Positions 27,224-35,663 of a stretch of 64,000 nt of DNA are shown here, piece after piece (the stretch's first letter is position 1; every line of letters begins with the position of its first letter). The translations under genes and the position numbers were made by a program. The stretch is taken from the NCBI RefSeq assembly GCF_005484985.1, contig NZ_CP027942.1, positions 2,852,001 through 2,916,000 of the forward strand, given 5' to 3'. The notes under the pieces were generated by a model that made no database searches, was not told where the DNA came from, and was given only the letters and a program-made list of their open reading frames with translations. Source of the DNA: Agrococcus sp. SGAir0287. Lineage in GTDB: Bacteria > Actinomycetota > Actinomycetes > Actinomycetales > Microbacteriaceae.

Positions 27224-28546
27224 TCACATCGGCGTGTCGCCGATGGTAGGCCCGGACCCTGGGACGGCGGTGGGATGCGGCTGCTCGCGCACGCCCCACG
27301 CCTGGCCGTAGCCGCCGTCGGCCTCGGGCGCGGCCATGAGGTCGAGGTACGGCTTCGCGTCGAACGCCTCGGGGCCGAGCACGCCCGTGCCCGCCCACGC
27401 GCCCGTCGCGAGCAGCTCGAGCGCGATGACGGGATTGAGCGCCGTCTGCCACACGACGCACTGCGAGTCGTACTCGGCCATCGTCCACGCGTTGTCGGCC
27501 ACGTGGTACAGGTACGTCGACCTGGGCTCGCCGTCGACGCCGGTGCCCGTCACCCACACGCCCGCGCACGTCTTGCCCTCCATGCGCGGTCCGATCGTCG
27601 CAGGATCGGGCAGCGCCGCCGCGACGACGTCGCGCGGCGCGACCTCCACGGGCCCGGCCTTCGAGCGCACGCGGATGGGCTCGGTGCCGTCGAGGCCCAG
27701 GAGGTTGAGGGTGCGCAGCACGCCGATGAACTCGGAGCCGAGCCCGTACTTGAAGGTGACGCGGCGCGCGTCCACCCAGCGCGGCATGAGCAGCACCTCC
27801 TCGTGCTCGACGTTCACGCACTCGACGGGGCCGATGCCCTCGGGGAAGTCGAAGACCTCGGGCTCGGAGAAGGGCTCGGTCGTGAACCAGCCGCGGTCCC
27901 GCTCCCACACGACGGGAGGGTTGAGGCACTCCTCGATCGTCGTCCAGATCGAGAACGAAGGCGCGAAGATCTCGTTCCCGTCCTCGTCGCGCACCACGAG
28001 GTTCGCGCCGTCGCGCGTGCCGAGCTCGTCGATCTCGGAGAAGAGGTGGTCCGCGGCGTAGCGGGCGAAGACGTCGGACAGCCCGGGCTCGACGCCCATG
28101 CCCACGAGCGCGAGCCTGCCCGCCGCCTCCCAGTCCGCCGCCTTCGCGAACTGCCGGTCGCCGAGCATGACGCCCACCTCCTCGTAGGGGCGCTCGGGAT
28201 GCCTGGACGAGAGGCTCATGGCCATGTCGAGGTAGTCGCAGCCCGCGTCGAACGCACCCGCGAAGATGGCGTCGACGAATCCGGGCTCGACGGCGTTCAT
28301 GACGTGCGTCGCCGCGTGCTCGCGAGCGAGCGCGGCGACGGTGGCCGGATCGGAGGCGTCGACGCGCGCCGCGACGAACCTGGCCGCGACATCGTCGCCG
28401 TGCCGCTCGCGGATCGCGGCGACGACGGCCTCGGCCCGCTCCACGGCGTAGTCGGCGACGACGATCGACTCGTAGAACGAGCGGCGAGCGGCGATGCGTG
28501 CGAAGGCGGCGCCCACGCCGCCGGCGCCGATGAGCAGGATGCGCAT
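27224..28546 (-). CDS. Saccharopine dehydrogenase family protein, 440 aa
   Basis: ATG 28546 with AGGGAG upstream. N-terminal NAD(P)-binding MRILLIGAGGVGAAFARIAARR, then HVMNAVEPGFVDAIFAGAFDAGCDYLDMAM and GVEPGLSDVFARYAADHLF, typical of the Lys1/Lys9-like group; the C-terminal domain includes YLYHVADNAWTMAEYDSQCVVWQTALNPV. Relatives include saccharopine and carboxynorspermidine dehydrogenases. No lysine or polyamine genes are adjacent, so the substrate is open. It is divergent from a MarR gene that may regulate it. Confidence 0.88.
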   Translation of the reverse strand: MRILLIGAGGVGAAFARIAARRSFYESIVVADYAVERAEAVVAAIRERHGDDVAARFVAARVDASDPATVAALAREHAATHVMNAVEPGFVDAIFAGAFDAGCDYLDMAMSLSSRHPERPYEEVGVMLGDRQFAKAADWEAAGRLALVGMGVEPGLSDVFARYAADHLFSEIDELGTRDGANLVVRDEDGNEIFAPSFSIWTTIEECLNPPVVWERDRGWFTTEPFSEPEVFDFPEGIGPVECVNVEHEEVLLMPRWVDARRVTFKYGLGSEFIGVLRTLNLLGLDGTEPIRVRSKAGPVEVAPRDVVAAALPDPATIGPRMEGKTCAGVWVTGTGVDGEPRSTYLYHVADNAWTMAEYDSQCVVWQTALNPVIALELLATGAWAGTGVLGPEAFDAKPYLDLMAAPEADGGYGQAWGVREQPHPTAVPGSGPTIGDTPM

Positions 28547-28722
28547 GTCGATCTCCCTGACGGGACGGGATGGTCGCCCCGGGCCCAGCATGGCCCAGCC
28601 GTCCGGAGCGCACCAGCGCCGGCCGCATGGGCGCAGCACCCACGCGGGCCGCGGCGCTCGCTCTCGAGCCCGCGCGAGCGGCAAGATGGTGCCGAGGCAC
28701 CCGTGGGAGGGAAGGGACGAGG

Positions 28723-29175
28723 ATGAGCGATCCGTCGTCGACCGACGAGCGCGAGGCCGTGCGCGACTCCCTCGACGAGCTCCGGCACGCCGAGAACCGG
28801 CTCGAGCAGCGGCGAGCCCACGGCCAGCGGCCGAGCGAGCTCGACCGGCTCGCCCTCCGCTACGTGGTCGACCGTGCGGCATCCCACGAGGCCGTGACGC
28901 CCGGCGGGCTCGCGGCGCACCTCGGCATCTCGAGCCCCAACGTGACCGAGCTGCTGAAGCGGCTCGTCGCGACGGGCGTGGTCGTCACGGCACCGCATCC
29001 ATCCGACGGACGCAGCAAGATCATCGTGCCCGTGGGCGATGCGGACGGCGGCGAGACGCTGCCGGCCGAGGTCCGCGAGCTCATCGGCAAGCGCACGGCC
29101 GCCGAGGCACGGGCGATCGCCGAGTTCCTCGAGGATCTGCGCGACCTCGTCGATCGCACGGATCTACGCGACTGA
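28723..29175 (+). CDS. MarR family transcriptional regulator, 150 aa
   Basis: ATG 28723, with GGGAGGGAAGG upstream. The winged HTH reads SHEAVTPGGLAAHLGISSPNVTELLKRLVATGVVVTAPHPSDGRSK, the DxR wing motif of MarR proteins. The helical dimerisation ends are short. It lies divergent to the saccharopine-dehydrogenase-like gene across 176 bp, the usual regulator-target arrangement. Confidence 0.9.
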   Translation: MSDPSSTDEREAVRDSLDELRHAENRLEQRRAHGQRPSELDRLALRYVVDRAASHEAVTPGGLAAHLGISSPNVTELLKRLVATGVVVTAPHPSDGRSKIIVPVGDADGGETLPAEVRELIGKRTAAEARAIAEFLEDLRDLVDRTDLRD

Positions 29176-29178
29176 GGC

Positions 29179-29472
29179 TCAGGCGGCGACGCGCGCCATC
29201 CAGGCCTCGCACACGTCCACGCCGCCCTTGTTGGCCTGCGCGACCATGTGCTGGAGGCGCTGCTGGTCGAGGGGCTCGCGCGTCGGCATCGTGGCGATGC
29301 GGATGTCGGCGGCGGTGTGGACCCAGATGCGCTCGAGGCCCTCGGCGTCCGAGCGCACGAGCGCCAGGAAGGGCTCCCCGCGTCGCAGCTTGGCCACCAT
29401 GACGGCGGAGAAGTGGCGCAGCGCCTCGTCCTCCAGCTCGAACGCGGTCGATCCGTAGTGCAGCGTGCCCAT
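29179..29472 (-). CDS. DUF7882 family protein, 97 aa
   Basis: ATG 29472 behind a strong AAGGAGGAG. It begins MGTLHYGSTAFELEDEALRHFSAVMVAKLRRGEPFLALV, the conserved N-terminus of small Microbacteriaceae proteins now grouped as DUF7882, followed by IWVHTAADIRI. Cytosolic, function unknown. It ends 3 nt from the convergent MarR stop. Confidence 0.85.
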   Translation of the reverse strand: MGTLHYGSTAFELEDEALRHFSAVMVAKLRRGEPFLALVRSDAEGLERIWVHTAADIRIATMPTREPLDQQRLQHMVAQANKGGVDVCEAWMARVAA

Positions 29473-29729
29473 GTCGCTCCTCCTTGCTCGTGACGCGGTG
29501 GCGTCGATGTCGCGGGGTCCGACGTGTCGGGTCGGGAGCGCGGCGATCGTCATGCGATCGCATGCCTCGACGGTACGACCGGGCGTGCGAAGTGCTTCCG
29601 TCGCCGAACGATCGCCGCCGGCGCGATCCCCCGGGACACCGAGCGAGTCGACGGATCGCGTCGAGCCCCCACCGAACCATCTGCCTCGCGTGCGCGTGCG
29701 AGGCGTCGGGATTCGCGCGCGAGTCGGCG

Positions 29730-29735
29730 TACCGT
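29730..29735 (+). promoter_or_regulatory. -10 box, leaderless promoter of the carbonic anhydrase gene
   Basis: TACCGT, 6 nt before GTG 29742. Confidence 0.55.
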
Positions 29736-29741
29736 GTCCTC

Positions 29742-30239
29742 GTGGACCAGCACTTCGACGACCTCCTCGCCGCGAACCGTGCGTACGCGGACGCCTTCGA
29801 CCTCCAGGGCTTCGACGGCATCGCCAAGGCCGGGGTCATGCTCGTGACCTGCATGGACTCGCGCATCGAGCCCCTCGGCATGCTCGGGCTGCGGCCCGGC
29901 GACGCCAAGATCCTGCGCAACCCCGGCGGCCGCGTCGACGATCGCGCGCTCGTGGCGCTCGTGCTCGGCAACAACCTGCTGGGCGTCGACCGCATCCTCA
30001 TCGTCGAGCACACGCGCTGCGCCGTCGCCTCGAACGACGAGGAGACGATCCTCACGCGCATCGGCGAGTCGGCAAGGCAGGACGCGCACTGGCTGCCGGT
30101 CGACCCGATCGCCGACCAGCGTCGCGCGCTCGCTGCCGACGTGCACAAGGTGACGGCGCACCCGCTCATCGCCGACTCCGTGCACGTGGGCGGCTTCCTC
30201 TACGACGTCGACACGGGCCTGCTGGAGCGGGTCGCCTGA
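29742..30239 (+). CDS. Beta-carbonic anhydrase, 165 aa
   Basis: GTG 29742. Zinc ligands of the beta class are Cys37 (VTCMDSRIEP, with the Asp39-Arg41 dyad), His90 and Cys93 (VEHTRCA). The length of 165 residues fits the short Rv1284-like group found in actinobacteria. It interconverts CO2 and bicarbonate in the cytosol. A PatB-type aminotransferase gene starts 2 nt after the stop, so the pair is probably co-transcribed. Confidence 0.92.
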   Translation: MDQHFDDLLAANRAYADAFDLQGFDGIAKAGVMLVTCMDSRIEPLGMLGLRPGDAKILRNPGGRVDDRALVALVLGNNLLGVDRILIVEHTRCAVASNDEETILTRIGESARQDAHWLPVDPIADQRRALAADVHKVTAHPLIADSVHVGGFLYDVDTGLLERVA

Positions 30240-30241
30240 GC

Positions 30242-31420
30242 ATGGCGGTCACCGGCCCCCTCGAGGAGGTGCCGCTCGAGCGGCTGCGCGAGCGCACGAG
30301 CATCAAGTGGCGCCACTTCGAGCCCGACGTGCTGCCGATGTGGGTGGCGGAGATGGACGTCGTGCCCGCGACGCCCATCCGGGACGCCCTCGCGCGAGCG
30401 CTGCGCGACGGCGACACGGGCTACGGCCGCGGCGTCGGCTACGCCGAGGCGTACGCGCGCTTCAGCGAGGCGCGCTGGGGCTTCGCACCCGATCCCGCGG
30501 CCTCCGTGACCGTGGCGGACGTCATGACGGGCGTCTTCGAGCTCGTCCGCATGGTGACGGACCCCGGCGACGAGGTCGTCGTGACGAGCCCCGTGTACCC
30601 GCCGTTCCACGGCTTCGTGCGTCACGCGGGCCGCGTGGTGCGGGAGGCGCCGCTCACGCCAGACGCGCGCCTCGACGTCGCCGCGATCGACGACGCGCTC
30701 GCGGCGGCGAGCGCCGGCGGCAGCCGGACGGCGCTGCTGCTCGCGAGCCCCCACAACCCCACCGGCACCGTGCACGCGCGCGCCGAGCTCGAGGCCGTCG
30801 CGAGCGTCGCCGAGCGGCACGGCGCGACCGTGATCGTCGACGAGGTCCACGCGCCGCTCACGCTGCCCGGCGCCGTCTTCACGCCCTACCTCGCCGTCGA
30901 CCCTCGCGGCCTCGTCGTCACGTCGGCGTCGAAGGCGTGGAACCTCGCGGGCCTGCGCAGCGCCACCATCCTCGCCGGGGCGGATGCCGCGGCGACGCTG
31001 CGCACCATCCCCGAGGTCGTGACCCATGGGCCGAATCACCTCGCGGTCATCGCCCACGCCGCGGCCTACGACGAGGGACGCGCGTGGCTCGACGCCGTCG
31101 TCGCGGGCATCGCCGCCAACCATGCGCTCGCCCGCGACCTCCTGCAGGGCTCCGGCGTCGAGCATCGCGTCCCCGACGCGACCTACCTCGCGTGGCTCGA
31201 CCTGTCGCGCACGCCTCTCGCCGATCCCGACGCCCGTGCCGACGGCGGCGTCGTCACCGACGCGAGCCGCCCGAGCACGGCGCTGCGGGCCGCGGGCCTC
31301 GGCGTGAACGCCGGGGAGCCCTTCGGCGCGGGCGGCGAGAACCACGTGCGGATGAACCTCGGCACGTCCCAGGCGATCGTGCGCGAGGGCGTCGCGAGGC
31401 TGCGTGCCGCGATCGCATAG
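30242..31420 (+). CDS. PatB/MalY-type aminotransferase (cystathionine beta-lyase), 392 aa
   Basis: ATG 30242. Fold-type I PLP enzyme: SIKWRHFEPDVLPMWVAEMDVVPATPI is the MalY/PatB N-terminus, SPHNPTGTVHARAEL and VDEVHAPLTLPGA carry PLP-contacting Asn and Asp, and SASKAWNLAGLRSA holds the Schiff-base Lys; MNLGTSQAIVREGVARL has the carboxylate Arg upstream. Such C-S lyases release homocysteine, pyruvate and ammonia from cystathionine or act on other cysteine conjugates. It directly follows the carbonic anhydrase gene. Confidence 0.92.
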   Translation: MAVTGPLEEVPLERLRERTSIKWRHFEPDVLPMWVAEMDVVPATPIRDALARALRDGDTGYGRGVGYAEAYARFSEARWGFAPDPAASVTVADVMTGVFELVRMVTDPGDEVVVTSPVYPPFHGFVRHAGRVVREAPLTPDARLDVAAIDDALAAASAGGSRTALLLASPHNPTGTVHARAELEAVASVAERHGATVIVDEVHAPLTLPGAVFTPYLAVDPRGLVVTSASKAWNLAGLRSATILAGADAAATLRTIPEVVTHGPNHLAVIAHAAAYDEGRAWLDAVVAGIAANHALARDLLQGSGVEHRVPDATYLAWLDLSRTPLADPDARADGGVVTDASRPSTALRAAGLGVNAGEPFGAGGENHVRMNLGTSQAIVREGVARLRAAIA

Positions 31421-31471
31421 CGTGCCCGGGCGCTCCCCACGAGCACCCAGGATCGGGCATCGCCGAGCGAG

Positions 31472-31477
31472 TAGCCT
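31472..31477 (+). promoter_or_regulatory. Candidate -10 box of the ParA-like gene
   Basis: TAGCCT 33 nt before GTG 31511; the short leader contains the GGAGG ribosome site at 31501-31505. Confidence 0.45.
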
Positions 31478-31510
31478 CATCCGCGGAACGTCCGAGGGCT
31501 GGAGGGCTCC

Positions 31511-33424
31511 GTGAGCGAGCAGATCGTGCCGCAGACGCGCATCCGCGCCGAGATCCGCACCGACGGATCCGGCGTGCTCGACGTCAACGGCACCCATCGC
31601 CACATCGAGCCGGGACCCTTCCCGCAGACGCGCACGGCGATCGTGTCGCACGCGGCGGAGTTCGCCGCGGCCCTGCGACGCCCGATCGGCGTGACGATCG
31701 GTGGCGCGGACGGGCACTGGGAGATCGTCGTCCACCCGGACGGCTCCGTCTCCGACGTGCGACAGCTCGAGCCGCCGGCGGCCGAGCCCATCCCGTCGAC
31801 GCCGCCGCTGGCCGCGGAGGAGTCCGCCGCACCGCCCGCCGCGGCCGCGCCCGCGCCATCGGACGAGCCGCGCGCAGAGCCCGCGCTCGCCGAGTCCGAG
31901 CCTCGCCCCGCGGGCCTCATCGCCTCGGTGCCCTCCGCGCCCGCCGCGTCCACGGTCGACGTGCCGTCCTTCGGCCAGACGGGCCCCGCTCCGACCCTCA
32001 CGGACGCGACCCTCGCCTCGCGCGACGACCTGTCGGAGGCGGATGCCGGCGACGCCTCGGGCGCCGAGGAGCTGCCCGCGACGCACGAGCCGGCGCCCGC
32101 CGAAGAGGCGCAGCCCTCACCGGCGCTGCCCGCGTTCGAGCCCGCCGCCCTCGACGACACCGTCGCGTCGTCGCGGCTCGCCGAGCCGCCACCCACGTCG
32201 CCGTCGGTGCCGCTGCAGGCGCCGATCGGCTCCGTGCCCGGCTACGACCCGCTCCTCGACGAGACGGTGACGCGTCCGCCGTCCGCCACGCCGATCGCCT
32301 CGGTGCCGAGCGCGCCCGCAGCCGCGCCGCCCGCGCCCGCGTACCAGCCCGGGCAGGTCGCAGCGGAGCCCGCGCCGTCCGCACCCATCCAGCATGCGCC
32401 GATCGCCTCGGCGCCGCAGGCGATGCCCGCGAGCGCGACGCCGGCGCCGCAGAGCGCGCCCGCGCGCGGCTACGCGCCCGGGGAGCTGTCCGGACCGATG
32501 ACGGCGGACGGACGCCACTCGTTCCTCGAGGCCGCGCAGCGGCAGACGCCGGCGCAGCAGGGCCTGCGCGGCGCGATGACCCGCATGGGTCTCAAGATGG
32601 CGCCGAGCCAGGAGGAGCTCGCGGAGCGGGCCGATGAGCGCGCCGTGAGCCAGCACTGGTCGGGGCCGCGCACCATCGCCGTCGTGAACGGCAAGGGCGG
32701 CGCGGGCAAGACGCCCACGACGGTGCTGCTCTCGGCGATGTTCGCGCAGCTCGGCGGCGGCGGCGTGCTCGCGTGGGACAACAACCAGACGCGCGGCACC
32801 CTCGGCTGGCGCACCGAGCGCGGGCCGCACGAGGCGACGCTGCTCGAGCTGCTGCCGCAGGCGGAGCGCCTGCTGTCCGCCGGCGCGCAGGCGGGCGACC
32901 TCGCGGCGTTCGTGCATCACCAGACGCAGGACAAGTACGACGTGCTGCGCTCGAAGCCCATGCGCCTCGCGCACGAGAACCGCGTCAGCCCCGCCGACGT
33001 CGACGCGATCCACGCCGTCGCGTCGAAGTACTACCGCATCATCGTCATCGACTCGGGCAACGACGAGTCCGACCCGATGTGGCTGCGGATGATCGACCAC
33101 GCCGACCAGATCGTCGTCGCCACCACGACGAGGGCCGACCACGCAGAGGCGGGCGCGCTGCTGCTCGAGGCGCTCGCGCAGCGCGACGAGCGCTCCGCCA
33201 TCCTCGCCCAGCGCTCGGTCGTCGTCGTGAGCCAGGCGGACCCGAAGGCATCGAGGCAGGACGTCGACGGCGTCATCTCGGGCTACGGGCCGCTCGCACG
33301 GGAGGTCGTGCGCATCCCGTTCGACCAGGCGATCGTCGACGGCCACCTGCGGCTCGCATCCCTGCGGCCGGAGACGCGCCGCGCGTGGCTCGGCGCTGCC
33401 GCCGCCGTCGCGCGCGGCCTGTAG
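31511..33424 (+). CDS. MinD/ParA-like P-loop ATPase with long disordered N-terminal region, 637 aa
   Basis: GTG 31511 with GGAGG 5-9 nt upstream. Residues 1-80 form a small beta-rich domain (IRAEIRTDGSGVLDVNGTHRHI...WEIVVHPDGSVSDV). About 300 residues of Pro/Ala/Ser/Glu-rich disordered sequence follow, containing repeats of IASVPSAPA. The ATPase core starts near residue 390: deviant Walker A NGKGGAGKTPTTVLL, AWDNNQTRGTLGW in the Walker A' position, and IIVIDSGNDESDPMWL. The KTP form is typical of actinobacterial MinD/ParA-like proteins, some of which (EspI-like) associate with type VII secretion; no such genes are in the window. Role unknown. Confidence 0.85.
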   Translation: MSEQIVPQTRIRAEIRTDGSGVLDVNGTHRHIEPGPFPQTRTAIVSHAAEFAAALRRPIGVTIGGADGHWEIVVHPDGSVSDVRQLEPPAAEPIPSTPPLAAEESAAPPAAAAPAPSDEPRAEPALAESEPRPAGLIASVPSAPAASTVDVPSFGQTGPAPTLTDATLASRDDLSEADAGDASGAEELPATHEPAPAEEAQPSPALPAFEPAALDDTVASSRLAEPPPTSPSVPLQAPIGSVPGYDPLLDETVTRPPSATPIASVPSAPAAAPPAPAYQPGQVAAEPAPSAPIQHAPIASAPQAMPASATPAPQSAPARGYAPGELSGPMTADGRHSFLEAAQRQTPAQQGLRGAMTRMGLKMAPSQEELAERADERAVSQHWSGPRTIAVVNGKGGAGKTPTTVLLSAMFAQLGGGGVLAWDNNQTRGTLGWRTERGPHEATLLELLPQAERLLSAGAQAGDLAAFVHHQTQDKYDVLRSKPMRLAHENRVSPADVDAIHAVASKYYRIIVIDSGNDESDPMWLRMIDHADQIVVATTTRADHAEAGALLLEALAQRDERSAILAQRSVVVVSQADPKASRQDVDGVISGYGPLAREVVRIPFDQAIVDGHLRLASLRPETRRAWLGAAAAVARGL

Positions 33425-33437
33425 CTGCTCCGAGCGG

Positions 33438-34133
33438 TCAGGCGCCGGCGGCCGGGCGCAGCCCGTGACCGCTCGTCGGCGGGCGGTCCTGCCGCGATCC
33501 CGTGCCTCGCGGTGGCTCGGCGATGCTCGCCTGGCGCGCGACGTGCTCCTGCGCGATGCGCCGCATGCCCAGCAGCATGGCGTCGCCGAGCACCGTGCCG
33601 ATGACGACGGTCTCCGCGACGCGCGAGCGCGCCGCGGCCGCGCGCCCGACGGCGGCGAGATCCTCGCGAGCGATGAGCTCGACCGGCGCGCCGTAGACCT
33701 CGAGCATCTCCTCGACGTCGTCCCGGCCGACGGAGATCGCGGTGTCGACGACCGCGGCGCACTGCAGCACGCCCGGGTTGTCGTCGCTGATCTGCCATCC
33801 GTGCCGCGCGATCGCGCCGCGCACCATGGCGATCGCCTCCTCCGACGGCGGCTGCTCGACGCGCGAGACCGCGCGGTGCGCGTCACGCACGACGACCTCG
33901 ATGGGCAGCGACTCGTCGTCGATGGCGTCGAGCAGCTCGCTCACCGCCGCGAGCGAGAGCCGCCCGCCCTCGACGAGCGCGCGGATGAGGCGCAGCCTCG
34001 CGACGTGCGTCTCGTCGTACGACGTGCTGTTCACCGACTCGCGCACGCCGGGATGCAGGAGCCCCTCGCGCACGTAGAACTTCACGAGCGCGACGCTCAC
34101 GCCGGCAGCGGCGCTCACCTCTCGCACATGCAT
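33438..34133 (-). CDS. MerR family transcriptional regulator, 231 aa
   Basis: ATG 34133 with GGAGGAGG upstream. MHVREVSAAAGVSVALVKFYVREGLLHPGVRESVNSTSYDETHVARLRLIRALVEGGRLSL is a MerR-type winged HTH including the arginine-tyrosine turn. The C-terminal 130 residues are mostly helical and lack Cys, so metal sensing is unlikely; an effector-binding or dimerisation role is expected. It converges with the ParA-like gene with 13 nt between stops. Confidence 0.88.
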   Translation of the reverse strand: MHVREVSAAAGVSVALVKFYVREGLLHPGVRESVNSTSYDETHVARLRLIRALVEGGRLSLAAVSELLDAIDDESLPIEVVVRDAHRAVSRVEQPPSEEAIAMVRGAIARHGWQISDDNPGVLQCAAVVDTAISVGRDDVEEMLEVYGAPVELIAREDLAAVGRAAAARSRVAETVVIGTVLGDAMLLGMRRIAQEHVARQASIAEPPRGTGSRQDRPPTSGHGLRPAAGA

Positions 34134-34234
34134 CGCGACCTCCTCCGCCTGACGACGACCGACTGGGGTGCTCGGTCGGTCGGAAGGCCTCTCGTCGTCC
34201 GCAGCGAAGTGAGCCTACTCCCAGGCGCAGTCCG

Positions 34235-35179
34235 CTAAGGGCGGCGTTGGAGGATGTCGAGCATCCTTCGCTCGAATCCGTCCCCCACCTCGAGGACGAC
34301 GCGGTGCCGGGCGTCCGGCTCGTCCTGCCAGACGCCGTCGACGAGCTCGAGGGCCGCGTGCGTGCGGCCGCGCTCGGGCCCGTCGGAGCAGTCGACCGTC
34401 ACGGTCGCGAGCGGCGAGCGCGTCGTGGGCACGAGCCCCGTGGCGATGCCGAGCGCCACCGCATCGTGGTTGACCGCGGCGCGACGGCCGAGGACCGGCT
34501 CGTAGAAGTCCATGTAGGCGTCGAGCATCGCCGCGAGCCGGCGGCCGAGCGCATCGCCGCGCGCGAGCTCGTCGCGCATCGCCTCCGTGATGATCGAGTC
34601 CATCGTCACGTCGAGCCCGACGAGGGTCACCTCCCACGGCGCCGCGAGCACGATCGCCGCCGCCTCCGGGTCGTGATGGATGTTCGCCTCGGCGAAGGCG
34701 TTGACGTTGCCGCGGCGCAGCACGGCCCCGCCCATGACCGTGACCTGCCGGATGCGCTCGGGCAGCGTCGGATCGGCGTCGAGGGCGTGCGCGAGGTTCG
34801 TGAGCGGACCGACGGCGACGAGCTCGAGATCCTGCACCGCGTGGCTCGCGGCGAGGATCGTCTCGACGGCGGTGCGGTCGGACCGCCTGGCGACGTGGTC
34901 CAGGTCGGCGAAGCCGCCGAGCCCATCCTCGCCGTGCACCTGCGGCGAGTACCAGGCGGGTCGACCGTCGTAGGGACCGGCCGCCCCGACGGCGACGGGC
35001 ACGTCGTCGCGACCGGCGAGCGCGAGGATCTCGCTCGTGTTGCGCGCGCCCTGCTCGACGTCGACGTTGCCCCACACGACGGTGCAGGCGACGAGGTCGA
35101 TGGCGGCGCTGCGCGCCGCGGTGGCGATCGCGAGCGCGTCGTCGATGCCGGTGTCCACGTCGAGGATGATGCTCGTCAC
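34235..35179 (-). CDS. Nucleoside hydrolase, 314 aa
   Basis: GTG 35179. N-terminal VTSIILDVDTGIDDALAIATA is the Asp cluster that holds Ca (DxDxGxDD). VAVGPLTNLAHAL, VTVMGGAVLRRGNVNAFAEANIHHDPEAA (with the active-site Asn and a further Asp) and LVGLDVTMDS confirm the inosine-uridine-preferring nucleoside N-ribohydrolase family. It splits ribonucleosides into base and ribose for salvage. C-terminal AVNHDAVALGIA carries the last Ca-binding Asp. A TAGGAT 7 nt upstream suggests a leaderless message. Confidence 0.93.
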   Translation of the reverse strand: MTSIILDVDTGIDDALAIATAARSAAIDLVACTVVWGNVDVEQGARNTSEILALAGRDDVPVAVGAAGPYDGRPAWYSPQVHGEDGLGGFADLDHVARRSDRTAVETILAASHAVQDLELVAVGPLTNLAHALDADPTLPERIRQVTVMGGAVLRRGNVNAFAEANIHHDPEAAAIVLAAPWEVTLVGLDVTMDSIITEAMRDELARGDALGRRLAAMLDAYMDFYEPVLGRRAAVNHDAVALGIATGLVPTTRSPLATVTVDCSDGPERGRTHAALELVDGVWQDEPDARHRVVLEVGDGFERRMLDILQRRP

Positions 35180-35186
35180 CCTGGCG

Positions 35187-35192
35187 ATCCTA
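35187..35192 (-). promoter_or_regulatory. -10 box, leaderless promoter of the nucleoside hydrolase gene
   Basis: TAGGAT on the minus strand, 7 nt before GTG 35179. Confidence 0.6.
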
Positions 35193-35230
35193 GGTCGGTC
35201 GGCATCCTCCGACCGCCCGCGCGCCCGCTC

Positions 35231-35608
35231 CTACGACTCGCCGGCGCGGCAGAGGCAGAAGGGGTGACCGGCAGGGTCGACGAAGACGCGGAACCCGCCG
35301 TCCTTCGACGGCTGCTCGTCGGCGAGCGTCGCACCGAGCGCGAGCACCTGCGGCTCGGCGGCGGGGATGTCGTCGACCCACAGGTCGAGGTGCATCTGCT
35401 GCGGGTGCTCCTGCCCGGGCCACTCGGGGGCGCGGTAGCCGTCGGCGCGCTGGAAGCACAGCGGCGGCCATCCCTCCCCGTACGCCTCGGCCCACGACCC
35501 GTCGTCGTCGGCGTGGTGATCCCAGCCGAGCACGGCGGCGTAGAAGCCGGCGAGCGCGCCTGGATCGGGGCAGTCGAGGACGATGCTGGGCTGTCGCGCG
35601 ATGGCCAT
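35231..35608 (-). CDS. VOC family protein, 125 aa
   Basis: ATG 35608 (MAIARQPSIVLDCPDPGALAGFYAAVLGWDH): glyoxalase/bleomycin-resistance fold with one pair of beta-alpha-beta modules. The second half contains QMHLDLWVDDIPAAEPQVLALGATLADEQPSKDGGFRVFVDPAGHPFCLC, typical of actinobacterial glyoxalase-like domain proteins. No substrate can be assigned. The start is supported by a TACCGT 6 nt upstream. Confidence 0.9.
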   Translation of the reverse strand: MAIARQPSIVLDCPDPGALAGFYAAVLGWDHHADDDGSWAEAYGEGWPPLCFQRADGYRAPEWPGQEHPQQMHLDLWVDDIPAAEPQVLALGATLADEQPSKDGGFRVFVDPAGHPFCLCRAGES

Positions 35609-35614
35609 GCTGCG

Positions 35615-35620
35615 ACGGTA
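35615..35620 (-). promoter_or_regulatory. -10 box, leaderless promoter of the VOC gene
   Basis: TACCGT on the minus strand, 6 nt before ATG 35608. Confidence 0.55.
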
Positions 35621-35663
35621 GCCCTCGCCTCCGACATCCGCGACGGGCCACCGCATCCGGGCC

